Shown here piece by piece: positions 39,601 to 46,033 of a stretch of DNA of 46,033 bases. The stretch comes from a virus. Within the stretch, counting starts at the first letter, position 1. Each line of letters begins with the position of its first letter. Position numbers and translations under genes: made by a program. The notes under the pieces are model-generated. The model saw nothing but the letters and a program-made list of their open reading frames with translations, made no database searches and was not told where the DNA came from. The stretch is taken from the IMG/VR virus record IMGVR_UViG_3300049733_000163, positions 1 through 46,033 of that record. One strand, 5' to 3'.

Positions 39601-42600
39601 CAAGGTTCTCCTCCTCCTCGCTCAACCTCACGTCGGGGACCGAACGCTCCGTTCGCTCATGGAGGGCGGCTGGAAGTTGAACGGGGAGCCGATCACCCCC
39701 GGGCTCCTGGAGCGGGTCCTCGGTCCCGAGGGCGTCGCCTTCGATCTCGACAAGCCGATTCGGGAGATCGTCCGTCCCGACTGGGCGAGGCGGACAATTG
39801 CCGAGGAAAGGAAGATGCGGGAGGAAGTCGTCTCCCGCGAACTCGAGGAGATGTCCTTCGACCAGCGGGAGGCGGAGGGTATCCGCAAGAACGAGCTCGA
39901 TCTTCGCCGCCAGCGCCTTGAGAACCCGAAGTACCGCGACTCGGTTCCCGCCCTGGAGAGGCGAGTCGCCCGAAACGAGAAGAAGGAAAACGAGAAGCGC
40001 AAGGTCTTCGCGGAGTGGCAGGCGACTCACCCGCAGGCGACGCCGCAGGAGACCGAGGCCGCACGGGGGGCGCTCACCGCGCAGGAGTCGCGCACGGGCC
40101 GATACCGGGTGCAACTCGTCGAGGCGAGGCAGGAGTTGAACGAGGCGATCGTCGGGTCGCGCATGGCTTCCGATGCGCTCGCCTACCTCGACCAGCGCCA
40201 GCGCGACCTTCGCCTCATGGACGAGGACGAGTATTTCACGATCGAAGCCTCCGAAGCCTACGCCGCGATCAACGATGAGGTCGCGCGGACGGCGGCTGGC
40301 GAGCAGAAGACGAGTCTCCCCGCTCCTCCCAACCCGTTCTCGATCGTCAAGTGGGACCGTCACATGCGCCGTCGCGAAGGGGCCCTCTTCTGGGATCGCC
40401 CCTCGGCGCAGAAGGCGGATCTCCCGAAGGACATGGCGGGATTCCGGGAAAGCGCCTTCGCCCGCCTCAAGAGCGCCGAGGACTTCATCGCGACCTCCAG
40501 GGCAAACCGAGCCTTGCGCCGCGCGATCTGGGGCAAGCTCGGCTCGGTGGGAGGGAACTGGGAAGCCCTCGCACACCACAACTCCCACGTTGCCCCGGCG
40601 TATGACATGGCGAGCGGTCAGCACATCAAGTTCACGGGCTGGAAGGAGGAGATGGTCCCCGACCCGATCGACCCGTTCGGTCGGATCGTGGAGCTCAAGC
40701 GCACCGGGGCTCGCTTCCAACCTCTCCTCCCGAACCAGCCTGAATACTCGCTCACCTGGAAGGAGATCCAGCGCAGGGTCCTCGTTTACCAAGGCGGCCT
40801 CATCGGGAAGGGCTACTCGGAGCAGTACCTCACTTCCTGGCTCTCGCAGGTCTCCAAGGCCCTCGGGGGCTACGTCGAGCCGACGGTCTGGGACTCCGGC
40901 ATCGCCAAGAGCATCAACGGGGTGCTGGACTTCGCTGGCTGGACGATGCGGCTCGCGCTCCAGCAAGGGCTCTCGGCGGCAGGGACGACGACGCAGATCG
41001 TCGAGCAGACGAAGGCGGCTATCGCTGGCGGTCTCTCGATCAGAGACATCGTGAAGGGTCAGCAGGCGCTCCGTGCAGCGGCCGAGGGAAGGCTCGGCCC
41101 CGAGATAGCAGAGCGATTCGCGGACGTGATCGGGCACACGGGCGTCCTCGGAGACTCGCTCATGTTGCCGTTCGCGCAGGAAGCCCCGCTGGTGCGTCGC
41201 ATCGCCGGAAGCCTCGCCGGTCAGACGGCATGGCTCGGGGTGAGGCAGGGGGAATACTTCGGCCGCGCCTCCTCCGTGATCGGCGCCTACCTTGCGGAGA
41301 TAAAGGCGCTGGAGCGATCGGGCGTTACTGGAGTCGAGGCCCACCGCCAGGCCCTCGCCACGGTCCGCAAGTGGTACGTATTCGCCCAGCTCTCCTACTC
41401 ACCGATCGTCACCCCTCGGCTTCTCTCCGACCCGATCGGCAGGAAGTTCCTCTTTCTCGCCTCGGTGCCCGCTCGATACACGGCCGCTCGCCTTTATCTC
41501 GCCCGCCGCGCCATCGGCTCCATCCTCGACTCGGCCGAGGCTGCCGCGACGCGCGCAACGGGTCAAGAAGCGAGGTGGATCATCGAGCCCGGGACGGGCC
41601 GAAGGATCATGCTCGTTCGTCCCCGGGGGACCGACCCGAATCACTTGAAGGAGCGCCCCGCGACCGAGAAGGAGACGAGGGAGCGCCGAACCCTGCTTCA
41701 CCGGCTGGAGAAGGCGCTCTCGCAAAGGAAGGAGGCCCTCGCCGCCGGGCTCATCATGGCCGCGACCTTCTACGGTCTCGACAAGTTGACGCGCTGGCTC
41801 GGGAGCGACTGGGGATCGCGGTACTCCTTCCAACTCACTCAGCCAGTCCTTCCCGGGGCGCTCGGCAGGATGGAGGCAGACGCACGATCGCGGATGCTCT
41901 CGGTCATCTTCAAGAACCCCTGGACTCGAGCGATCTACGCGCAGATCCCGGGGCTCGAACACTTCCAGATAGGCGAGGGTCCCGTCGCCGCGGTCGCCGG
42001 ACTCGCGGGTCTTCTGCCGAAGGCGGTTGACTGGCTCGGCAACACGGACGACCAAGGGAAGTCGCTCGTCTTGCAGGAGGGGCTGCGTCGGTGGTGGAGG
42101 GATAACTCTCGCTACCGAGCCGAGGCCGACATGCGCGCGGTCATGGGCGAGCCGGATGCCGAGGGGAACTACGCCGTCTTCGACCGCGACGGAAGGCTTC
42201 GCGGCTGGAGGGACAAGGAGGAGATCCTTCGCTCCTTCTTCCTCGGTGGACTCTCGACCGAGAGGGCGGAAGACCTCGCTTACGCGCGGGAAGCCCGCTC
42301 GCAGGAGGCCGTCCGCGAACTCGCTGCGAAGGCGTGGGCGGATGCCATGCGTCGGGCTGGGGCGACGGAGGGGCTCCTCGCGGCGAGCGAGGTGGCGCTC
42401 GAGCGCGCGGCTGCGACTGGCGGGAAGCTCGACCTCATCGAAGTCGCGATGGAGTTCTTTAGGACGACGGAGTTGACCGATAACGTTCGTCCGCTCCTGG
42501 AGCCCGGCAAGAGTCTGATGACGGTCTTCAAGGAGGTCCCTCTGCGGGTCCCGACCTGGAGGACCGAGCAGGAGTTCCAGACCGGGCTCACCGCAGTTGC

Positions 42601-42727
42601 CATGAAGGTCTATGCGGCCGAGCAGAGAACCGACCCCTTCGCGCAGATCGTCCAGGTCGAGGGGCGTCGCGCTCTCGCCTACGTCATTGCTGAGGGGGAG
42701 CGTAGGGGCTTCATCCAGCGCCGGTAG
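36632..42727 (+). CDS. Giant internal/ejection-type virion protein, 2031 aa
   Basis: One uninterrupted frame from a GTG (weak site). N-terminal helical and Ala-rich region with a hydrophobic segment near 343 (FFAIFGGADALANP), a Pro/Ala/Glu linker at about 633-690, a long coil-rich middle (around 1060-1220) and hydrophobic stretches near 1703 (AAGLIMAATFYGLDKL) and 1784 (AAVAGLAGLLPKAV). Last structural gene of the block. Its size, helices and possible membrane segments fit a DNA-ejection protein that spans the envelope. I find no lysozyme, transglycosylase or protease motif. Parts could also be a polyvalent protein with unknown enzymatic domains. Confidence 0.6.
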   Translation: MPQEPLPSLAGGTLAPPPPTPQQLAAQREAEGKIREEGYQRERQRLVDRTLRVGVAGDEDQRLKEIHRGATGWRTDFAGMESARQELLSEVQRIAREEALRYGYSIRYEKNGLPVHRWEIPPDGTPPESLRKDQFGYYLAGPQTMELRARYRGEVGLLGGAPIAEFARAVGGGIPGLKKYFPPTEARLAPEEVGGGPPLTFPEKVASEVGTILPMLGAGKIGSAVAARAVRVARGTAAITGEIGSLAAAGRHATRLSDMLHKAARVVAPGARDMGLARSVIEKGIQVASGAAGAAAATKWGLRLSAEEEERLNREGKKLGLDDKALAAAKEDAIDQKAKGMAVFFAIFGGADALANPLVKKAMAKHGLSGARGAEMVKAAVQTGGVLAANPEFRRAVEEGRYDDVAASVIANLGPFAVLGWRSAGREWKEMRTREREAALAATPVAAKVVGKAAETPVAQTVRALISRPQSMEGRKAQETIVNLSSSVKGLGEAVARGALDEGRAWWGKVTDSVRELSEFVKGEHGKATLEPAAAALEEAGKVVRDPNASPEDVREALEGVREMLPAAAATDPNVEKAIRQAIELVESTLPTEAAAPPEEAGKFTPARSIMERGEAERVLAEMGRVEEAPPVATPEAAVAPPAAPGEAAPTVEPTEAPALAVEAPTALPETAPGKAPAPPEKPAEAPPTVELASRISTLARRALERAQRAVIAAGVASEDMPEAVAAEVAGKAVSKVSDAVRAAVTIVRKTEGLITPHKALEVQRAIGAFVGEARAAANTLTHAPVQENLRLAVRAGERAEKAVERLAKWADLPGFRQDVQRPSTPLPTEWEATEPERDIRFWIDLLRGEREQGHLSLAVLEPFGKLGKEVWRSTFGHRSPGEVVRLINAMARAPGDPSKPRSGYSRLMSKIASWTSLPEMRLGLDVVDMALAPANERILRINALARRIFGTRLELTSELELRQLEGAAGKPLLYRVEGESFPGLSDDQNKVLLLLAQPHVGDRTLRSLMEGGWKLNGEPITPGLLERVLGPEGVAFDLDKPIREIVRPDWARRTIAEERKMREEVVSRELEEMSFDQREAEGIRKNELDLRRQRLENPKYRDSVPALERRVARNEKKENEKRKVFAEWQATHPQATPQETEAARGALTAQESRTGRYRVQLVEARQELNEAIVGSRMASDALAYLDQRQRDLRLMDEDEYFTIEASEAYAAINDEVARTAAGEQKTSLPAPPNPFSIVKWDRHMRRREGALFWDRPSAQKADLPKDMAGFRESAFARLKSAEDFIATSRANRALRRAIWGKLGSVGGNWEALAHHNSHVAPAYDMASGQHIKFTGWKEEMVPDPIDPFGRIVELKRTGARFQPLLPNQPEYSLTWKEIQRRVLVYQGGLIGKGYSEQYLTSWLSQVSKALGGYVEPTVWDSGIAKSINGVLDFAGWTMRLALQQGLSAAGTTTQIVEQTKAAIAGGLSIRDIVKGQQALRAAAEGRLGPEIAERFADVIGHTGVLGDSLMLPFAQEAPLVRRIAGSLAGQTAWLGVRQGEYFGRASSVIGAYLAEIKALERSGVTGVEAHRQALATVRKWYVFAQLSYSPIVTPRLLSDPIGRKFLFLASVPARYTAARLYLARRAIGSILDSAEAAATRATGQEARWIIEPGTGRRIMLVRPRGTDPNHLKERPATEKETRERRTLLHRLEKALSQRKEALAAGLIMAATFYGLDKLTRWLGSDWGSRYSFQLTQPVLPGALGRMEADARSRMLSVIFKNPWTRAIYAQIPGLEHFQIGEGPVAAVAGLAGLLPKAVDWLGNTDDQGKSLVLQEGLRRWWRDNSRYRAEADMRAVMGEPDAEGNYAVFDRDGRLRGWRDKEEILRSFFLGGLSTERAEDLAYAREARSQEAVRELAAKAWADAMRRAGATEGLLAASEVALERAAATGGKLDLIEVAMEFFRTTELTDNVRPLLEPGKSLMTVFKEVPLRVPTWRTEQEFQTGLTAVAMKVYAAEQRTDPFAQIVQVEGRRALAYVIAEGERRGFIQRR

Positions 42728-42780
42728 AGGGTCGGAAATATTCTTCCAACTTCCTTCCGGTCTCGGTAGACTCGGCTTCC

Positions 42781-43017
42781 GTGAAGTCGCGAAGACTGAG
42801 CAAGAGACCGCTCCTCATCGGCGCAGCCCTCTCCATCTTGCTCGGAGTCGCTCAATATCTCGGGTCGCGGCACGAGGACACGAAGAACGTGGCTGAACCC
42901 TCTGGATGGCTAGAGGAGATCGAACGACTCCGCTCGGCCCAGGGATTCATCGACCCCCACCCCTGCGACCCGACTTCTCGCCCTGCCGCCTCGGGTCTAG
43001 CCGATCTCACGAAGTAG
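42781..43017 (+). CDS. Small membrane protein (holin-like candidate), 78 aa
   Basis: GTG start. Basic N-terminus (MKSRRLSKRP), one transmembrane segment (LLIGAALSILLGVAQYL, about 11-27) and a soluble tail ending SGLADLTK. It is the last gene of the rightward block, separated from the giant gene by 53 bases. Size and topology would suit a holin or a small spanin, but nothing proves it. Confidence 0.5.
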   Translation: MKSRRLSKRPLLIGAALSILLGVAQYLGSRHEDTKNVAEPSGWLEEIERLRSAQGFIDPHPCDPTSRPAASGLADLTK

Positions 43018-43021
43018 CGGG

Positions 43022-43483
43022 CTACGGGGCGGTCACTAGCGCACGGACCCGCGCGCAAGCTCGCCACCGTCTCATAGCCTCTCGGTTGGAGTCTCGCCTA
43101 CACACTCGACAGCGCCTCGCCTTGTTCGGACGAATTAGAGTATTCTCTGCTGTGAATGAGTGTCCGCGTCCACACGCCGTTCGTCGAGCGTAAACAGCTG
43201 CCGGCCCAACTCCGCGAAGGGTATTCACTCGCCGCGTGACCGGCTCAAGATGACGTGGGTTGACGCAGAGTTTGTTTCGACAGATGTGATCTATCGTGAG
43301 CCCCTCTCCAATGGGACCGACTAGGAGTGTGTACGAAAGCCTGTGAACCTTAACCGTTCTCCCATTTACCTGGATGCCCCCGTATCCACTAGACGATGGC
43401 ACTCCGAGCCAAGTCCAACACCCATAGTTCCCTTGCTTTTCAACTCTCTTAAATAGCCTCACGATCGCAGGCTGCCCTTTCAT
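43022..43483 (-). CDS. HNH homing endonuclease
   Basis: 153 residues; ATG after GAAAGGAAACAG. The HNH_3-type core is GLTIDHICRNKLCVNPRHLE followed by PVTRRVNTLRG, with an N-terminal WTWLG...GYGGIQVNG segment common in such enzymes and a C-terminal zinc-like CGRGHS...CRVC part. The gene is visibly less GC-rich than its neighbours and lies at the convergence of the blocks, both signs of a recently inserted mobile gene. Confidence 0.88.
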   Translation of the reverse strand: MKGQPAIVRLFKRVEKQGNYGCWTWLGVPSSSGYGGIQVNGRTVKVHRLSYTLLVGPIGEGLTIDHICRNKLCVNPRHLEPVTRRVNTLRGVGPAAVYARRTACGRGHSFTAENTLIRPNKARRCRVCRRDSNREAMRRWRACARVRALVTAP

Positions 43484-43542
43484 TTCTGTTTCCTTTCTAT
43501 CGTCACGCCATCCACCTCCCGCCCCTCCCCCACGCCGACTCG

Positions 43543-43902
43543 CTAAGGGTAGGTCTTCACCCACGTCCCATCGCTCAACATCGCTCGCTCCTCCCACTCG
43601 GGCGCTCTAGCCCGTCGCTTGCCGCCGTAGAGAAGTAGGACCAGTCGGAAGCCGCACCCTTCAAGCTCGCGAGCCGCCTCCATCTTCCCGTCCCGCTCGA
43701 GATGCCCCGCCTCCTCCCTCACCCTCACCTGGACGAGCATCGGCTCCCGTCCCTTTGCGATGCACCATAGGTCGGCGTAGCCCCACCAGTCTTTCTCTCC
43801 CCACTTCGACCACTCATGCTTGCGAACTCGCCAGCCACGAGACTCGTACCACTTGCGAGCCAGCGTCTCGATGCGACGGCCTTTGGCGAGTCGGTCAATC
43901 AC
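43543..43902 (-). CDS. Holliday-junction-resolvase / VRR-NUC-like nuclease
   Basis: 119 residues from a GTG. PD-(D/E)xK-type pattern: KGRRIETLARKWYESRGW, then DWWGYADLWCIAKGREPMLV and QVRV, i.e. Asp in GYADL, the acidic residue of the second strand replaced by Gln in QV (as in Hjc-like forms), and a basic tail. It would cleave branched recombination intermediates, matching the Sak4-like ATPase. The assignment is by motif only; a restriction-type endonuclease is the alternative. No gene seen in the next 104 bases. Confidence 0.65.
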   Translation of the reverse strand: MIDRLAKGRRIETLARKWYESRGWRVRKHEWSKWGEKDWWGYADLWCIAKGREPMLVQVRVREEAGHLERDGKMEAARELEGCGFRLVLLLYGGKRRARAPEWEERAMLSDGTWVKTYP

Positions 43903-44006
43903 GATTCAAAAGCGAGCCAGATGCCGGAGCCACGCCTAGGGCGCGGGTCGGGCGCCCGAAGAGAGGAGGGTAGTGGGGGTGGACGTGGACGGCATCGGCT
44001 CGCAGA

Positions 44007-44273
44007 TCATTCGGTTCCCTCCCCCGCCGCCTTGTCCCAGGCTTCGACGGCCTTGCGCGCCTTCTTCCAGTCGAGGCTCGCGTAGTAGTCCATCACGGCC
44101 CGGGGATCGAAGAGGGCGCACCCGCCGCGCAGGATCTTCGTCGTCTCCGCCCCCGCCCTTGCGAGGGCCACGAGCCACTCGTAGTCCTCGCGGTTGAGGC
44201 CCACGCGCTGACCGCCATCGGTTCCGCAGAGGAGTTCCACGCTGATGGTCTCCACCCTCTCCTCGACGCTCAT
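44007..44273 (-). CDS. Hypothetical protein, 88 aa
   Basis: The ATG overlaps the upstream stop as ATGA and follows CAGGAG (MSVEERVETISVELLCGTDG). It contains ALARAGAETTKILRGGCAL and a helical, charged C-terminus. Function unknown. Confidence 0.6.
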   Translation of the reverse strand: MSVEERVETISVELLCGTDGGQRVGLNREDYEWLVALARAGAETTKILRGGCALFDPRAVMDYYASLDWKKARKAVEAWDKAAGEGTE

Positions 44274-44479
44274 CGGGGCTCCTGCTTCTCGTGGCGGATG
44301 AGGATGTCCTTCGTGTGGCAGCACCACCCGCTCGTGAGGCGGACCATGTTGTATTCGGGGACGATCTCTTTGATGATCCCGCTCACGCGGCCACCGTGCA
44401 GGGGGTGGTTGCGGTTGCGCGAGACGATCTGGGTCTCGATGAAGTCCCCCACGGCAACGTCGTCGAGTTTCCAGGTCAC
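44270..44479 (-). CDS. Hypothetical small beta-barrel-like protein, 69 aa
   Basis: GTG start in a GTGA overlap. MTWKLDDVAVGDFIETQIVS, then RVSGIIKEIVPEYNMVRL looks like a small SH3/KOW-type barrel (VGDFIET... GRVSGIIKEI). It may bind nucleic acid; no stronger support. Confidence 0.5.
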   Translation of the reverse strand: MTWKLDDVAVGDFIETQIVSRNRNHPLHGGRVSGIIKEIVPEYNMVRLTSGWCCHTKDILIRHEKQEPR

Positions 44480-44715
44480 GGCTTCACCTCGGGCTGGAGG
44501 GCGCGGATTGCCGCCGTCGCGTCCCTGCGGAACACGGTAAGAGCCTCCGCAACCTGATCTGTGGGCACGCCGTCGCGCTGGAGTGGGATGAGGTAAGGGC
44601 CGCGACCAACGCCGTCCACGACCCTCGCCGCCCTCTCCCTCGCGTCCTCGAAGCCCTGGAGGTAGGACTCCGCGATGGCGCGGTCGAGCGCCTCCTGCGG
44701 GATGACGACCTTCAC
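44476..44715 (-). CDS. Accessory-array paralogue, 79 aa
   Basis: GTG start in a GTGA overlap (MKVVIPQEALDRAIAESYLQ). It contains GFEDARERAARVVDGV and ends VFRRDATAAIRALQPEV. These segments match, in order, FEAGRREGVEAAAKAIEVV and AFRRDMMAVVRALARAE of the upstream gene, so the two are paralogues. Function unknown. Confidence 0.6.
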   Translation of the reverse strand: MKVVIPQEALDRAIAESYLQGFEDARERAARVVDGVGRGPYLIPLQRDGVPTDQVAEALTVFRRDATAAIRALQPEVKP

Positions 44716-45053
44716 GCCCCCCCTCCCCCCTCGGCGCGGGCGAGGGCGCGGACGACCGCCATCATGTCCCGCCTGAACGCGACGAGCAGTTCCGAGAGTT
44801 CGTTGGTCGGTTTGCCGTGGCGGACGATGGCGATGGCGTAGGTTTTGTCCTTTCCAACGACCTCGATGGCCTTCGCCGCCGCCTCGACCCCCTCCCTGCG
44901 CCCCGCCTCGAACGCGGAGGTGAGGGCGGTGCGGATCGGACCCTCCGCCACGATGAACTGGCGGACGTTGGTGCCGACGACAGTTGCGACGAGAGAGAAT
45001 GTCTCGATGTTCTCGCGGAGTTCGCGGGTCATCCGCTCCAGGTCGGGCTTCAC
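44712..45053 (-). CDS. Accessory-array paralogue, MKPDLER family, 113 aa
   Basis: GTG start overlapping the upstream stop. MKPDLERMTRELRENIETFS opens the protein; the helical centre and end (FRRDMMAVVRALARAEGG) resemble the neighbouring gene. The N-terminal 30 codons recur at 1-90. A Gly-rich tail ends the protein. No known domain. Confidence 0.6.
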   Translation of the reverse strand: MKPDLERMTRELRENIETFSLVATVVGTNVRQFIVAEGPIRTALTSAFEAGRREGVEAAAKAIEVVGKDKTYAIAIVRHGKPTNELSELLVAFRRDMMAVVRALARAEGGGGA

Positions 45054-45472
45054 TTCCCCTCCAGGGCGCGGAGGTCTCGGTATCCACGGATGGCGTCCCT
45101 GAGCGTCTCACGCGCTCCGACTCCCAGTAGCGCGGGGTCCATCTTGAGGTCGAGGTCGGCCGTGTCCGATGGGCAGAGGACTTCCTCCGCCGCACGACAC
45201 ATGCGATCCGAGACCTCTAGGAGATCCTTCGCGCTCTCCCTCTCCTCCCTTCGCCCCGCCTCACGACCCTCCTTGAACCCGGCGCACGCGGCGCATCCCA
45301 CGAAGAGAACGCCGTCGTGCTTGCAGCCGAGAGGGGACAGCATCGAACGGCAGCCCGCGTCGAAGGCGGCCTGTGCCAGTCTCTCGGAGTATCGAGCGAA
45401 CGCCCCCGGCCCGATGTCCTTCTCGTAGGAATGGGCCTCGTCGCGGATGATCCTCTCCAGGTCGGGCTTCAC
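45050..45472 (-). CDS. Accessory-array paralogue, MKPDLER family, 140 aa
   Basis: GTG start in a GTGA overlap. MKPDLERIIRDEAHSYEKDI, then GCKHDGVLFVGCAACAGFKE with four cysteines and a His (possible zinc site), then GREAGRREERESAKDLLEV like the neighbours. The C-terminus is LRALEGK. This gene is absent from the left-end allele (1-612). Function unknown. Confidence 0.6.
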   Translation of the reverse strand: MKPDLERIIRDEAHSYEKDIGPGAFARYSERLAQAAFDAGCRSMLSPLGCKHDGVLFVGCAACAGFKEGREAGRREERESAKDLLEVSDRMCRAAEEVLCPSDTADLDLKMDPALLGVGARETLRDAIRGYRDLRALEGK

Positions 45473-45894
45473 TTTTCCTCCAGGGCGCGCAGCGCCAGCC
45501 CCACGGGATCCGTCGCCTCGAACGGGCGTCCATGCTCGGCCGCGGTCTTGCGCTGGAGGCGAACGGCCTCGACGACCCGCTCCATCTGCTCGCACTTGTC
45601 CCCCGCTCGCTTGGCCTGCTCCTGGAACTCGTCCCTCACAGCTTCCGCCTCCTGCGCCCTCTTCGCGAGGGCGATCAGGGAGGGGGCGGCGGCGTGGAGC
45701 GCCACGATCAGTTCGGCGTCGGCAGCCGAGGTCTCCCCGCGCTGGCCCGACACCGGGTTTTGAGGGCCAGCCTCTCGGCCACCCTTAATGGAGTGCCAGG
45801 GGTCCATCCCTCCCCCACCCGAGAGGTAGTGGGTCCACGGCCCCGGCGTCGCCTCCGCGAGCAGGCGCTCGAGCGAGTCAAAGTCGAGGGTCAT
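45469..45894 (-). CDS. Ead/Ea22-like accessory protein
   Basis: 141 residues; ATG overlaps the previous stop (ATGA) after AAGGAG. It shows the family hallmarks: LERLLAEATPGPWTHY near the N-terminus and DAELIVALHAAAPSLIALAK in the middle, then a coiled helix (EAEAVRDEFQEQAKRAGDKC). Ead/Ea22-like proteins are common in the early accessory regions of temperate phages, with unknown biochemical role. The allele at 159-473 keeps the centre but has different flanks. Confidence 0.75.
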   Translation of the reverse strand: MTLDFDSLERLLAEATPGPWTHYLSGGGGMDPWHSIKGGREAGPQNPVSGQRGETSAADAELIVALHAAAPSLIALAKRAQEAEAVRDEFQEQAKRAGDKCEQMERVVEAVRLQRKTAAEHGRPFEATDPVGLALRALEEK

Positions 45895-46033
45895 CGCTCC
45901 ATCTCCTTCGCCGCCTTTCGGAGATCGGCGGGGCGGCACCCGATCCGTTTCAGGAAGTCCACCAGCGTCACCTCAACAGGGCAGATCCCAACGAAGGAGT
46001 CGTACCAGCCACCGAGAACGACCTTCTGCGTGG
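45891..46033 (-). CDS. 3' part of the hypothetical gene also seen at 470-676
   Basis: Cut by the window edge: the visible codons cover the C-terminal 46 residues (ending DLRKAAKEMER), the same as in the left copy. The start lies beyond the window. Confidence 0.65.
   Translation of the reverse strand, partial: TQKVVLGGWYDSFVGICPVEVTLVDFLKRIGCRPADLRKAAKEMER

Larger units (their letters stand above)
44964..46033. repeat. Right copy of the end-locus (allele B of 1-612)
   Basis: See the left copy at 1-612. This version is 458 bases longer: it has the full Ead/Ea22-like gene and an additional MKPDLER-family gene. Both copies begin and end with identical sequence, so each could replace the other in the circular genome. 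Confidence 0.85.

Noticed and set aside
39383-41344. Long minus-strand frame opposite the 2031-residue gene
   Set aside because: Same composition effect; the plus-strand frame is open over 6 kb and follows the order of structural genes.

Overview
The window is almost the complete genome of a GC-rich temperate phage with a short tail (podovirus-like), probably assembled from an environmental sample. The virion genes are a portal, a scaffold-like protein, a capsid protein, a head-tail adaptor, a beta-propeller tail nozzle, a fibre and very large internal/ejection proteins. I see no tail tube, sheath or tape-measure gene. A tyrosine recombinase sits beside a 3' fragment of a tRNA-Leu(CAG) gene, which is the expected layout of an integrase with its attP. 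The host cannot be named from the sequence. Lipoprotein signals and a possible spanin-like pair hint at a diderm bacterium, but this is inference.

Layout. The ends are related: bases 1-612 and 44964-46033 are two versions of one locus, identical over the outer 89 and 116 bases but different inside. The natural map is therefore probably a circle of about 45.4-45.9 kb with two alleles of an accessory locus, one at each end of the contig. Read as a circle there are two opposed transcription blocks. The leftward block (43.0-46.0 kb and 0-9.9 kb, minus strand) holds small accessory genes, three HNH endonucleases, a Holliday-junction-resolvase-like nuclease, Sak4-type recombinase ATPase with a companion protein, regulators, the integrase/attP module and small hypothetical genes. 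The rightward block (10.4-43.0 kb, plus strand) holds a secreted/lysis cassette, then packaging, head, tail and ejection genes. A 560-base divergent intergenic region (9880-10439) separates the blocks and carries a strong hairpin and a candidate rightward promoter. The blocks converge at 43.02 kb.

Genes are tightly packed, and many neighbours overlap as GTGA or ATGA, so translational coupling is common and GTG starts are frequent. One structural gene (34089) appears to begin at ATC, 8 bases after a strong Shine-Dalgarno.

Most notable points: (1) the large terminase is split into an ATPase gene and a nuclease gene with an 82-residue proline-rich ORF between them; (2) the end-locus alleles and the adjoining cassette-like paralogue array share gene-junction sequences; (3) there is an attP-like tRNA fragment in a CTAG-rich module whose integrase has Tyr where the first conserved His normally lies; (4) a perfect 14-base palindrome resembles chromosomal parS; (5) the cassette before the terminase encodes two lipoproteins (one resembling rhamnogalacturonan-lyase-type proteins), a papain-like peptidase and a secreted protein, with no recognisable classical endolysin; (6) LamG-like adhesin domains appear fused to the tail nozzle. 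No DNA polymerase, primase, helicase or recognisable small terminase was found, so replication presumably depends on the host.
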